Source of the DNA: Cercophora sp. LCS_1
Lineage: Eukaryota; Ascomycota; Sordariomycetes; Sordariales; Lasiosphaeriaceae
Reading direction: 5' to 3'
Assembly (NCBI GenBank): GCA_036250225.1
Contig: JAPZLL010000004.1
Span: forward strand, 992,001 to 1,056,000
DNA length: 64,000 bases
Shown: positions 11,030 to 20,759 of the stretch, in pieces
Numbering within the stretch: position 1 is the stretch's first letter
How the letters are laid out: each line of letters begins with the position of its first letter
Translations under genes and position numbers: made by a program
Notes under the pieces: model-generated
The model's input: the letters and a program-made list of their open reading frames with translations, nothing else
Told to the model about the DNA's origin: nothing
The model's database searches: none

Positions 11030-11098
<69 letters not shown>

Positions 11099-11125
11099 TA
11101 ATCAATGAAAATGTCTTTTCAGCGG
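10923..11125. repeat. Microsatellite block: (CT)13, T24, A13
   Basis: The spacer between the convergent copy 3 and FAD-monooxygenase genes holds a pyrimidine-rich stretch, then (CT)13 at 11037-11062, a T-run at 11062-11085 and immediately an A-run at 11086-11098. The T-to-A switch makes a perfect small palindrome and is a likely site for length variation or assembly error. Confidence 0.85.
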
Positions 11126-12628
11126 TCAGTCTGCCTGGTCTGATACCCTCACCTTGTCGCCCTCCCGCCAGACACCACCTACAAAGATGGGACTCTTGGC
11201 CATGACATCCCAGTTGTGAACGGCCAACGTGTTCTCCAGGTTACCCATGACGGCTTCCAAGCCCCGAGGCCACATCTCCTTCTCGTAGGCCAAGACTGCT
11301 TTCTTCAGTTCCTCGGGAGTTTGGGATTTCATTGCCTTGAGTCGTGTCTGTAGCTCAGCGGCATCGGTGATTGCGTTACCGAGCCCCTGTCCACGGTCTT
11401 GGGGTCTGTCAGGTCTTGTCATTTCTTGATTGTGGGAAAACTCACGAAACGTCATGGCGTGAGCGGCATCCCCAGCCAACGTGACAAGCCCGCCTCCATC
11501 CCAGGGTTTGGTCGGCCAGTACGTCAAACGGGCATGCCAGAATTTGGTCCCACGGGGAATGCTGGTGAAGCTCTCCTTGAAGGGGTACGCCAAACCTTCT
11601 GCGCGTTTGTAAAGGTCGTCGAGGATTGTATCGTCACTGTCAAGGCCTGTGTCGTCTTCGGAGTGCCAGGTCATCATGATGAGAAAGGTCCAGTCTGCTG
11701 GGTCGGAGGCGGTGCAGTCGTGCGCTGTTTGTGTAAGCCTCCGAGAGCGGGAGAGGTGGAAAGAAAAGAAAAAGACAGGAAAAAAAAACATACTACTGGC
11801 CCAAGTAAAACGCCCCTCGGGTTCGAATGTCATGTGGTAGGTCGGATGGACCTTACGCAGAGCAAGCGCAATCTCACGGTCAAACTTGGCGATGGCGATG
11901 GATGCTACAACGGGTGACTTGAGGAGGACTGCGTCTTGCGGTGACGAGCGAAAAAGAAAGTCCCTGGCAATGCTATGTGCTCCTTCAGCCCCAATCAGGA
12001 GGTTAGCATGCTCCGTTGTACCGTCTGTGAACGTCGCCGTAACCTCGTCACCGGAGGTTAGGACGGAAGCCAGGCGCTTGGAGAACTGTCTCTCGTTAGT
12101 ACCTCGTGTGAGTTAAAATGGGGTAATACAGGGTTTGCATACGCGAGCATCGATGTCCCTCCGGATGAGATCCAGCCATGCTCTCCTTCGAAGACGGATG
12201 CTGAAAGGGGCTTCGAGGTTCTTGAGCACCTCGCCCGTGGTGCCTTTGAGGATTGGGAGGGTTGAATGAGGACTCCTTTTGTGGCTTGGGTCTGTTTGGG
12301 CCGTGTCAAGCAGGGAGCGTATCGCGGGAGGAAGAATCTCTTCGAGCCGGGACTGGGCCCAGTAGATGCCAAAGTTCCAGTCTCGAGGACGGGCGGTTGG
12401 AGATCCGTCTTGCTCGAAGACGGTGGCATCGATTCCCACCTGAAAGTGTTAGTCCCGGGCAGTCTCAGATGGATCAGTTCAGGTGCGTGCATTCTTGAAG
12501 ACGTGGGCCATGAGTAGACCAGCAGATCCTGGAAAGGTCAACTTATGAAAGTAAATAGACACTGCGGATATCGTACCTGCACCGATGATCAACACCCGAA
12601 GCTTGCTTGAAGTCATACCGTCAGCCAT
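11126..12628 (-). CDS. FAD-dependent monooxygenase (class A, salicylate hydroxylase-like)
   Basis: This is a flavin-dependent aromatic or polyketide hydroxylase type. Minus-strand exons are 12628-12577, 12528-12491, 12439-12143, 12085-11797, 11724-11446 and 11397-11126, together 408 residues in one frame. Splicing restores the Rossmann motif LRVLIIGAG/SAGLLMAHVFKN, then GIDATVFEQD. RRAWLDLI, LLIGAEGAHSIARD (DG-like motif) and LVTLAGDAAHAMTF/HRGQGLGNAI (GD motif) follow. Five introns of 48-72 bp are inferred. Four are GT-AG and one, 12490-12440, has a GC donor (GCACGC). The acceptor of the last intron at 11398 was chosen because it regenerates the conserved HRGQGLGNAI. There is no signal peptide, so it is probably cytosolic or membrane-associated. 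A P450 lies 435 bp upstream on the same strand, suggesting a shared oxidative pathway of unknown substrate. Confidence 0.85.
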
Positions 12629-13063
12629 GGCGATTCTAGGACACGAAAAGTTGTCGATGATAAGCATGCAGTCGTCTGTGGAAAGGCGTCGGTTTAGCCT
12701 CATTATATGTGACACAACCGTGCTCACATCGGAATCGGGACAGGAGGTGGTAGCCCCCGTGTGACACAGCAGCATTTTCTGTAACATTGCACCCGGGGTC
12801 TTTTGAGCAAGGTTCCCTGCATGGTGCCCGAGCCCGGCAGTTAAACATCGCATGCATCTTCGGTTTCCGCTCACAAGACGGCATGCGAGGTGACAACCCC
12901 GCATGTCTTTGAACTTGACAACGTTTTGGCTCGGATTGGAATCCTACTCCCTCGGCCGCTGATTTCTGATTAGTATCGACACCGAGCCCGTGAGACCCGT
13001 GTGCACTCCAGCTCGAAGAGGCGTGCCGACGGAATATGCATCGAAAACTGCTGTTGTATTTCT
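12629..13063. other. Spacer between FAD monooxygenase and P450
   Basis: This 435 bp contains the 3' flank of the P450 and the promoter of the monooxygenase, both on the minus strand. Frames here have no domain similarity. No TATA box is obvious. Confidence 0.4.
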
Positions 13064-14731
13064 TTATGAAGGTGCCCTCAGGTTCAGCCACATGCCGTTC
13101 ACCGGCCTGATAGTAATGACTCCCCCGGGAAGCACGTCCTCCTCCTTCATCCCCAAGTTCCAGTCAAATCTGGCGGCAAATGCGGCCAGCAAACATCTTA
13201 GCTCCGCCTTGGCGAAGCCCTGCCCAATACACGCTCTCGGTCCATGAAGAAATGTTAACTGCGCGTAGTTGCTGGCCACACCTCCGGTGTTGTTCACTTT
13301 TCCATCCGTGGTCCATCTCTCAGGCCTAAATTTGGTTGCTTCGGGCCCCCATATCTCCGTGTATCGATTTACGAGCCATGGTGAAAGAACAATCTCGCTC
13401 CCTTCCTGGACTGGATACCCTGCGAGTGTCGTGTCTTTCGTTGCAACGCGGACTGTCACAGGGACGGTCGGGTACAGACGAAGAGTCTCGTTAAGAACCC
13501 CGTTAAGATAAGGGAGATTCTCCAAAGTTGACGAGAGCTCGGTGCCAGGGGGGACATTCGGGAACTGAGGAAATGCACTCTGTATTTCTTGTCGCAAGGC
13601 TTCCCGGACGTCGGGATGTATGGCAAGGAGATAGGTCGCCCAGGTGAAGACGGATGAGGTCGTCTCGTGTCCTGCGGCAAGGAAGGTGAGTAGCTGGTCA
13701 ACAAGCTCGGACTCTGAGAAGTTGTTGCTCTTGATGAGAAGGGAGAGAATATCGAAATGGTCATCGGCATTTTTTGCAACGGCCTCCGTTTTATCACGGA
13801 CGAGCTGGGCGCAAATGGACTTGATGTTGAACGTCGTCTTCTCAAACGTCTGGGCGACCTTCCAGGGCAGCATTCGGACAAAGTTTCGGGAGAATGTTGC
13901 TGAGAGCAGAAAATAGAGAAACTTGGTCTTTCCGGGTTTGAGGAGCTCGTCATAGTTGTTGATCAGGGGGTCGTCCGGGTTCGTTAAAACGTTGAACTCA
14001 CGGCCAAAGGCAGCGATACCGATGATATCGATGGTGACTTTGCTTGCCCAGCCGTTCATCTCCACCCTTCCGCCCTCGTTGGCCTTTACTTTGCGGTCGA
14101 GAACGTCGGTAAAGAGCACAGCTTTCTTCCACATCATGGGGTACAGTTCCTTGATGTGGCTGAATTTGAACGCTGGCTGAGCATTTTTGCGGAGGAACTT
14201 GTGTCGGTCGCCTTCCACTACAACAAGTCCATCTCCCAACACTGGCCGCAAGAAGTCGCGCACATAGTCGAACTTTGCAAAGTCGTAAGGGTGGTGGACA
14301 AGCAGATCAGCCAATGGCGCAGGCTTGGTCAGCACCAGGCTGGTTGCTTGGCCTTGCAGCAGGATGATGCCGTCGTTGGGTGTCTTTTCGGCGATGTCCA
14401 AAATGAGTTGTCCTGGCGGTAGCCTGTTTCTGATGCGTGCGAGGAGGCGAAATAAGATGACCACCTGTGATGGTTAGTTTTGATCGGACAGATTGAGAGC
14501 GAATGGACTCACTCTTGGAGCTGGAAAGTTTCGTAATGGGTGGAAGCAAAATGGATAAATGATGGCAATCCAAAGAAGCCAGATTGTGTAGTTGACTGAC
14601 AAGATTGAGAGTATTTGCAAGGGCAGCGATGTTGGGATGAAAAATGGTATGAGATTGGGATGTCTTTTGATGAGCAACATCTCAATCAGCGCGGCCAGAG
14701 TGGCGCGCGAGAATGTGATTTGGAACACCAT
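13064..14731 (-). CDS. Cytochrome P450 monooxygenase
   Basis: This is a haem-thiolate monooxygenase, membrane-anchored at the ER, with unknown substrate. Exon 1 is 14731-14513 (73 codons) and exon 2 is 14464-13064, giving 539 residues. The 48 bp intron has GTGAGT and CTAAC elements. Exon 1 supplies a hydrophobic N-terminal anchor and the Pro-rich hinge (NFPAPR). Exon 2 shows WKKAVLFTDVLD, the I-helix AAGHETTSS (near 337), ExxR as ETLR (near 399), FRPERW (near 454) and the haem loop FLHGPRACIGQGFA with the proximal Cys near 486. All key residues are intact. The length is normal for fungal microsomal P450s. Proximity and strand link it to the FAD monooxygenase at 11126-12628. Confidence 0.92.
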
Positions 14732-15355
14732 TGTGATGCGGTCGCGAATCCCAATGAGAACAAAAGCTGGAACCTCTCAAGGCAAGAAAACCATTCGGGC
14801 AGGGCAAACCAGCCTGATGCAAACAGCTCATGGTGTGATGATGTTGATGTTTCGAAAAGCGATCAAAGCATCATCATCGAGAGGGGTCGCTGGCATTGGC
14901 ATGGACAAGGCGAATGCGATTGGCAGGCGCCATGACGTCGGACAGGGGGCAGTGAGCCAACCCTAACCCTGTCCCTTTTCCGCCACTAACATCACTGAGG
15001 AGTTGGCTAATTCCTGTATCAGTGATTTGTTCTTGTGTCATTGACTTTTGTTGCAATTAAAGATAGAAGACTAGCATGTTCAACCCTACCCCAGTTCAAT
15101 CTCGGTCCGTACGAGCATTCAACATCATCGTTGGCACCCGAATCTTGAATTCATGGTCGAAGACTCGACGAAAATGAGGCCATTCACCATCCTCCGCGCT
15201 CAACAGCTCTGTACGAGGTCATATGTCCCAAATTTCATTCAAACTAACAAATATACATATAAGATTTGACTAAAACAACCCACCAAACATAGAACCCAAG
15301 CGAAGACGCCATCAACTTTTCCATCCCCAACCGTCACCCTCTGCACCAGTCTATC
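14732..15355. other. Intergenic region, nothing recognised
   Basis: This holds the upstream region of the P450 and the 3' flank of the Gly/Tyr-rich gene. It contains an isolated ccaaccctaaccct near 14958, too short to count as telomeric repeat. Confidence 0.4.
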
Positions 15356-15907
15356 CTAGGCATAAAACCCCCTCGCTCCGAACCCACCATAGCCACCATA
15401 ACCCACACCCAAAGCCCCAAACCGTCCCACGCCAAAATACCCAGGGTAGTACCCCGGATAGAACCCGCCATAATAACCACCACCGTACCCCCCAATATAA
15501 GGGCCCGGTCCGTCAACGGCCGCGGCACCAACGAAACCACCACCACCACCGCCACTGTTCACAACACCACCGCCGCCAACTCCACCTCCGCCGGGATAGT
15601 TGACATAAGTAACATAGTTGGCATCACTCTGGCCGACACCACTGTCCGGTTGGACGGGGACAGCAACGGGAACGGCAACAGGCTCGTCGACATCGACTTG
15701 GAAGCCGTCATCGACGTAGCCGTAGCCGTCGACGCCAACGTCAAAGGATTGGATCTGCCCGTCGGGGATCTCGTAGGCGCCATCGTAGCCGTCGTAGCCG
15801 TCGCCTGGGGCTTTGGCGCCTTCTTCGCGGGTCTTGAGTTTGATGTGGGCGACTGGGGCGGCGAGGGTGATGGGGAGGAGGGTGAGGAGGATTGTGGTGG
15901 GCTTCAT
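15356..15907 (-). CDS. Small secreted Gly/Tyr-rich protein
   Basis: This is a 183-residue single-exon protein of unknown function. The N-terminus MKPTTILLTLLPITLAAPVA is a clear signal peptide with a likely cleavage after Ala-Ala or Ala-Pro. The mature part has an Asp/Tyr/Gly section (GDGYDGYDGAYE), a VAVPVAVPV repeat, and then a C-terminal half dominated by Gly and Tyr (GGYGGGYYGGFYPGYYPGYF type). There are no cysteines. Such composition is typical of self-associating wall, adhesive or low-complexity secreted proteins. Assignment to a family is not possible from composition alone. The frame is convincing because the signal peptide and the bias run in the same frame without interruption. Confidence 0.7.
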   Translation of the reverse strand: MKPTTILLTLLPITLAAPVAHIKLKTREEGAKAPGDGYDGYDGAYEIPDGQIQSFDVGVDGYGYVDDGFQVDVDEPVAVPVAVPVQPDSGVGQSDANYVTYVNYPGGGGVGGGGVVNSGGGGGGFVGAAAVDGPGPYIGGYGGGYYGGFYPGYYPGYFGVGRFGALGVGYGGYGGFGARGFYA

Positions 15908-15954
15908 TGTTGGGTGTTTTTTTTAATTATGGATTCGGTCGATGTGAGAGGCCT

Positions 15955-15990
15955 GATGGATGGATGGATGGATGAATGAATGAATGAATG
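15955..15990. repeat. Tetranucleotide microsatellite (GATG)5(AATG)4
   Basis: (GATG)5 at 15955-15974 runs into (AATG)4 at 15975-15990. Looser ATGTGATGAG copies follow to about 16025. The block lies just upstream of the Gly/Tyr-rich gene. Confidence 0.9.
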
Positions 15991-16495
15991 AGATGGTTGG
16001 ATGTGATGAGATGTGATGAGATGAGAATGGATTGGATTGGGAGGCTCACGAGGGATGGCCTTATAGATGGAAAGTTGACTGTGTCAAACACATGCTTGAT
16101 GTCTTGATCATTGGGGTTGGGCCCACCTCGCGGAGGTACTCTCCTCCTCTAATGTCGAGTCAGTCCTGGGAGAGACTTGGAGGCTGGGAAACTGAGCGGG
16201 AAGATTCCGTCATCGTTTACGGCAAAAAGGACGGTGATCATGGCGCCATGTTCTTCAATCTTTTTGGCCTTGCTGTGGGAATGAAGAGATGAGAGTGATG
16301 AAAGTACAGTTGTGAATGCAGCGAACGGTGTAAGCTGAAACAGAGAAGGCTGGATAGGATTGCAATCGTTTGAAGTCTGCAGTTTGCAGCTCATTAGAAG
16401 CGACGCGCTTGCCCCTTTCATGATTACCCGAAAGGCTGGGACGCATGCGCTTGGCCCTCACGCTTTGGTGCTTGTTTCAAGAGCGGATGAACGGT

Positions 16496-16722
16496 TTCTG
16501 GACCTTTCTGCGGATCTCATGGACTGAGGCCTTCGTTGTTCGCAGACTCGAAGACGTTTGCCTCGTGATGTGGATGTGACGTGGATGTGATGTCAACCAG
16601 CATCATGGAGCCGCCCAGGGACAGACAATCGACAGACGAGTTTGCCGCAGGAGCATTCCCCGATGAAACTCATATTACGTAGTGTCACTGCTGTCTAGGC
16701 TCAACATGCTTTCGTATATGTA
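16496..16722 (+). promoter_or_regulatory. Candidate heat-shock element and TATA-like site of the sHSP gene
   Basis: At 16496-16508 the sequence TTCTGGACCTTTC fits the nTTCnnGAAnnTTCn heat-shock element with one change (GAC for GAA), about 315 bp before the sHSP start. A TATA-like gtatatgta lies at 16714-16722, about 100 bp upstream of the ATG. Both were placed by eye. The association rests on the downstream gene being a heat-shock protein. Confidence 0.35.
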
Positions 16723-16823
16723 AAGAGGTTCTCCATCATTTCCCCAACTCCGAATTCTCTGTTGCAACTCATTTCAACCACACAAACTACGTAAACACAT
16801 TGAGTCAAGAATCATTGCCCACT

Positions 16824-17378
16824 ATGGTCTTCACATTCCCCGAAAACCTCTACACCACCGACCCCAACTTCACCACCCTGTTCCGTCTGCTTGACGACTT
16901 CAACTCATACTCTCGCGAAGTGCAGAACGACGAAAAGGACACACACCCCCATGGCCGCCACCGTCGCGGTCCCCGACCTCACTTCGACATTCGCGAGACC
17001 AACGCGGCATATGAGCTCTACGGCGAGCTCCCAGGTTTCGACCGCAAGGATGTACACATTGAGATGACGGGCGAGAACATCATTCAGATCCGCGGCCACG
17101 TCGAGCGGCCCTACGAGATCCCTCTCCCAGGAAAGAAGGGCAAGGAGATCGGCGGGACAGCGGAGAAAAAGGAGGAGAAGAAAGATGAAAAGAAGGGCGA
17201 GTCAGAGGGCATTCGCTTCTTGCAGCGGGAGCGCTTTGTTGGCGACTTTGAGCGCGAGTTTGCGTTCCCCGGGCCGCTGCAAGAGTTTGACATTACGGCC
17301 AGCCTGGAGGATGGCATCTTGAAGGTGACGGCGCCGAAGCAGCAGGTGACCAAAGGACGCAGGATTGAGATCAAGTAA
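16824..17378 (+). CDS. Small heat-shock protein, Hsp20/alpha-crystallin (HSP30 type)
   Basis: This is an ATP-independent holdase that binds unfolding proteins under heat stress. The single exon encodes 184 residues. After a Phe-rich N-terminal arm (MVFTFPENLYTTDPNFTTLFRLLDDF) the alpha-crystallin domain begins at PHFDIRETNAAYELYGELPG (from about residue 51) with DVHIEMTGENIIQIRGHVE. A charged insertion rich in Lys/Glu (EKKEEKKDEKKGESEG) occupies residues near 112-130, as in fungal HSP30s. The domain then resumes with RFLQRERFVGDFEREFAFP and ends with the conserved ASLEDGILKVTAPK (A-x-x-x-n-G-x-L) motif. The start at 16824 is the first ATG. An upstream TTG in frame is not needed. Confidence 0.92.
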   Translation: MVFTFPENLYTTDPNFTTLFRLLDDFNSYSREVQNDEKDTHPHGRHRRGPRPHFDIRETNAAYELYGELPGFDRKDVHIEMTGENIIQIRGHVERPYEIPLPGKKGKEIGGTAEKKEEKKDEKKGESEGIRFLQRERFVGDFEREFAFPGPLQEFDITASLEDGILKVTAPKQQVTKGRRIEIK

Positions 17379-17874
17379 TTGATATCATCACAGTAAATAC
17401 GTAAATTACATGGTTGAAAGGAACCATATGAGTTGTATCTTTTGTGTGTCGTCGTATGTTGCGCTTGCCCCTGACCTTTCACATGCCATCAACAACATCC
17501 CTCAGTGGCAGCAAAGTAGGTAGCATTTTCCACCAATTACCACCCCAGAAACACCAAATCAATACAAGTCCCACGATGAATCCGCCATGACGGGTATTCT
17601 TGGCGGGCGACCTGGGTAAAGTCGCATCTCCGTCCCGGTGAGCGGGCCGCAACCCCCCTAAACGGGCCTCGGAAAGCGATGCTCCGCCTACCAACGTTCG
17701 ACGGCAGGACTTCCTCCAAAGGTCAACATTCGGCCTGGCCTCGTAGTATATTTGGCGATTAATTTCGTCAACACGTCCGGTCAACCGCCATATAACACCA
17801 ACAACACCGCCCGACTTCACTGGTATGGCTCAGGATCCTTTGCACTTGGAGCGCCACCCCCAGCCAAGCCCACC
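17379..17874. other. Intergenic region upstream of the CE1 esterase
   Basis: No gene was recognised. AT-rich elements (tagtatatttgg near 17744 and ccatataac near 17789) could be core promoter sites for the esterase starting at 17875. Confidence 0.35.
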
Positions 17875-18858
17875 ATGAGATTCTCCCCGTCCGCCTGGGC
17901 CTCGGCTGCCCTGCTGCCCCTGGCAGCATCAGCCGCCTCCCTCCGCCAAATCACCGAAAACATCGGCCCCAACCCCACCAACGTCGGCTTCTTCATCTAC
18001 GTGCCCGACGTCCTCCCTGCCAACCCCGCCATCCTGGTCAACCCGCACTGGTGCCACGGCACCGCGGACGCCGCCTACCGAGGCAGCCAGTACGCCACGC
18101 TCGCCAGCAAGCACGGCTTCATCGTCATCTACCCGGACAGCCCCCACAACGCCGACGACTGCTGGGACGTCAGCTCCAAGGAAACCCTCACCCACAACGG
18201 CGGCGGCGACAGCCTCGGCATCGTGAGCATGGTGAAATGGACCCTGGCCAAATACAACGGCGACGCCTCGCGCGTGTTTGTGACCGGCGTTTCCTCAGGA
18301 GCCATGATGACGCAGGTCCTGCTGGGTAGCTACCCCGATATCTTCGCAGCGGGTAGCGCCTTTGCCGGCGTGCCATTTGGCTGTTTTGCCCCGGCGGGGA
18401 ATAACACCGCTCGATACGCCTACTGGAACGACGACTGCGCCAAGGGCCGGATCAAGAAGACGGCGGCCGAGTGGACTGCTCTTGTCAAGGCTGCCTACCC
18501 GGGGTACGAGGGGTGGCGACCCAAGCTGCAGCTGTTCCACGGCACGAAGGATGAAGTTCTGGATTATGTGAACCATGAGGAGGCGATCAAGTTGTGGACG
18601 GGCGTCTCGGGGCTGAGCCAGACGCCGGTCACCACGACGGCAAATACGCCGCTGAGTGGATGGACGAAAACGACGTATGGGTCTACCGGCTGGGTTGAGG
18701 CTTTTAGTGCGGCGGGGGTGCCCCATGATATCCGGGTGCAGGAGAATACGGTGTTGGAGTTTTTCAAGCTGAATTATACCGCGGATTATTTCAAGTGGGG
18801 GCAGGGAGGTCCGACGGGGCCAAAGTGCAAGAGGGGGTTTAGGCCGAGGAGGGTGTGA
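17875..18858 (+). CDS. Secreted CE1 esterase (acetylxylan/feruloyl esterase, PHB-depolymerase fold)
   Basis: This is predicted to hydrolyse acetyl or feruloyl esters on xylan outside the cell. It is a single exon of 327 residues. Signal peptide: MRFSPSAWASAALLPLAASAAS. Family hallmarks are GFFIYVPDVLPANPAILVNPHWCHGTA, GFIVIYPDSP and CWDVSS. They are followed by the nucleophile elbow GVSSGAMMT (Ser near 140), FHGTKDEVLDYVN carrying the acid, and GVPHDIRVQ where the catalytic His is expected. Cysteines at CFAP, DDCAKG and near CWDV match the disulfide-bearing group. The start at 17875 places the signal peptide first. The in-frame extension to 17752 is unlikely to be translated. It lacks a carbohydrate-binding module. 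Confidence 0.88.
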   Translation: MRFSPSAWASAALLPLAASAASLRQITENIGPNPTNVGFFIYVPDVLPANPAILVNPHWCHGTADAAYRGSQYATLASKHGFIVIYPDSPHNADDCWDVSSKETLTHNGGGDSLGIVSMVKWTLAKYNGDASRVFVTGVSSGAMMTQVLLGSYPDIFAAGSAFAGVPFGCFAPAGNNTARYAYWNDDCAKGRIKKTAAEWTALVKAAYPGYEGWRPKLQLFHGTKDEVLDYVNHEEAIKLWTGVSGLSQTPVTTTANTPLSGWTKTTYGSTGWVEAFSAAGVPHDIRVQENTVLEFFKLNYTADYFKWGQGGPTGPKCKRGFRPRRV

Positions 18859-19058
18859 TGGGCCATGAGGAGGGCTGGAATTTCGTCTCTGTTGTACTGA
18901 AAAAGAGATTTTCTTGGATGCAGTTGTTGTGAGAGATCTGTTCTTAAGGTGCTTCTCTGTGAAGATGGCAAGTGCTCCCCTGCATTTGGCGCCCGACGAA
19001 ACCCGATTGGTTCCGAAGTCTTGAGTCTGGGCAGGTGCGTCCGACGTCTCCCCGGACG

Positions 19059-20759
19059 ATGATGAGTAACCTCAATCCTTCCTGCCACATCTTGTGCGGC
19101 ATAACGGCTCACCACCTCGACATCGGCAATCGCCATATTTGCCTCATCCGCTTGACGAAAGACAAACCTCCTCTCGAGCCACCGTACTCATGGGTGTTTG
19201 ATACACATCATGTGTCCCTCGATGACCTAAATCTCCCGCAATACACGGCGTTAACCTATGTCTGGGGTGAGCCCGCGCCGGGAGTACACGTCATCTCAAT
19301 CCACAGATCCGCCTTGAGCATCACGCCCAACCTAAACAATGCTCTCGAATCGATTGCATCGGTCGAAGACATGAGAACCTAGTGGTTTTGGATTGATGCA
19401 ATTTGCATCGACCAGGACGACCTCGGAGAAAGGGCGTCACAGGTGACTCTGATGCGGGATCTCTTTTCTCGCGCCCACAGAACCATTTCCTATCTTGGAC
19501 CGGAAGACGATGGAGCTGAGCGAGGACTTTGGTGGGCCGAGGAGCTCGGAATAGCCTTTCAGGAGCAGCAAGACCCGGCCGCTTGGCTGGGCGGCGTGGC
19601 TGCCTCAGCGCAACACGACGACGATTGGAAGGGATTCACCGCCGTTTTCGACAGGCGGTGGTGGTTTCGAACCGTACCCCAGGCGACCTATGCTCCGATG
19701 GTTCTATCAGGACCAGGGCCATGTGAGTCTCGCATCCATGGTCTCGGAGAGTTACAACTTTAACGCGAGCGACCCCCGTGACTACGTCTGCGCCATCTTT
19801 CCTCTCTTACCAGGGTCAATATGGTGACAACTTCGTACACGAGAGCGGTCTCTGGTTGGCAAACCTTGTCACCGAAGAAATATCAAAACAGGAGGTATTA
19901 AATCAGCAGCGTGCTTTATACAGGGCCTCTGCTTCCCACGCTCCAAACGTCGCGTTTTCGGACGACTGAAGACTCTCACCTTGGGAGCAATCTTGGTCGA
20001 TACAATCGATGGTCTCTCCGCACATCACCACCTCGTCTCGTTTCCTCGTTCTCATCCAGCAATCCGTGCCGTCCAAGTTTCGCACTCCACAGTTGAAGAA
20101 ACACAGCTCTTCGGAAATAAGACGGCGTATGACACGGAAGAACCGACGCGGGGGGCGATCTGGCGGACCTTGATGTTTGACCGAATCCCAGATTTGCCGA
20201 CCGAGCCAGTTCCAGACTACGTTGGCACGTTATTGACCTACGAGTGCTACAAGGCAGAGCACGGTCGTAGAGAAGCCGATTTTGCTAGTCTCTAGGACGT
20301 CATGAAGAACTTTGAGGTTGCGGGAAAGTCTGTGATTGGATATGCGGATCCGATCAAGATTACGAAACAGTGCGGGAAGAGGCCGAGCAAGCTTTGGAGT
20401 TGCACATGCAACGATTGGAAACCTCTGCGTGCATGCGCAAATACCCCGACTTGCAGAGACGTTCATTTGTCACGAGGGAGGGATACATTGGCGCCGCCCC
20501 GCTCGATGCGCGGCGTGATGACCAGGTCTGGGTTTTGGTGGGCGCCAACATTCCGTTCATCCTGCGAAAGGTTGATGAGGGGCGCTATCGGCTTGTTGGG
20601 GAGTGGTCGGATTCCCACATATTATTCCTCGAGTTCTCCCGGTCGCGGGCGTCGCGATGCCTTCATGCAGTTCCAAAGCTTCGACCCATTTCAGGCGGGC
20701 CATTGACCGCGGACCCGGTTACAGTCTATAATACAGGCAGCTACGTCAAGCAGGAGTAG
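19059..20759 (+). pseudogene. HET-domain protein pseudogene
   Basis: HET proteins trigger heterokaryon-incompatibility cell death in filamentous ascomycetes. The first frame (from ATG 19059) reads QYTALTYVWGEP and SALSITPNLNNALESI, matching the HET opening (YxALSYxWG). It then reaches TAG at 19380-19382, after which the same frame continues WFWIDAICIDQDDLGERASQV, the most diagnostic HET motif, and HRTISYLGPEDDG. Past about 19730 the similarity moves to another frame (SASDPRD-like NASDPRDYVCAIFPLL). It shifts again before a C-terminal part ending GRYRLVGEWSDSHI, and a further in-frame TAG lies at 20293. With two stops and at least two frame changes it cannot encode a full HET protein. Both TAGs are reachable from CAG or TGG by CpA-to-TpA change, which is compatible with RIP but not proof. 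Confidence 0.8.

Noticed and set aside
14955..14972. ccaaccctaaccct resembling telomere repeat
   Set aside because: Fewer than two full TTAGGG units and inside unique sequence.
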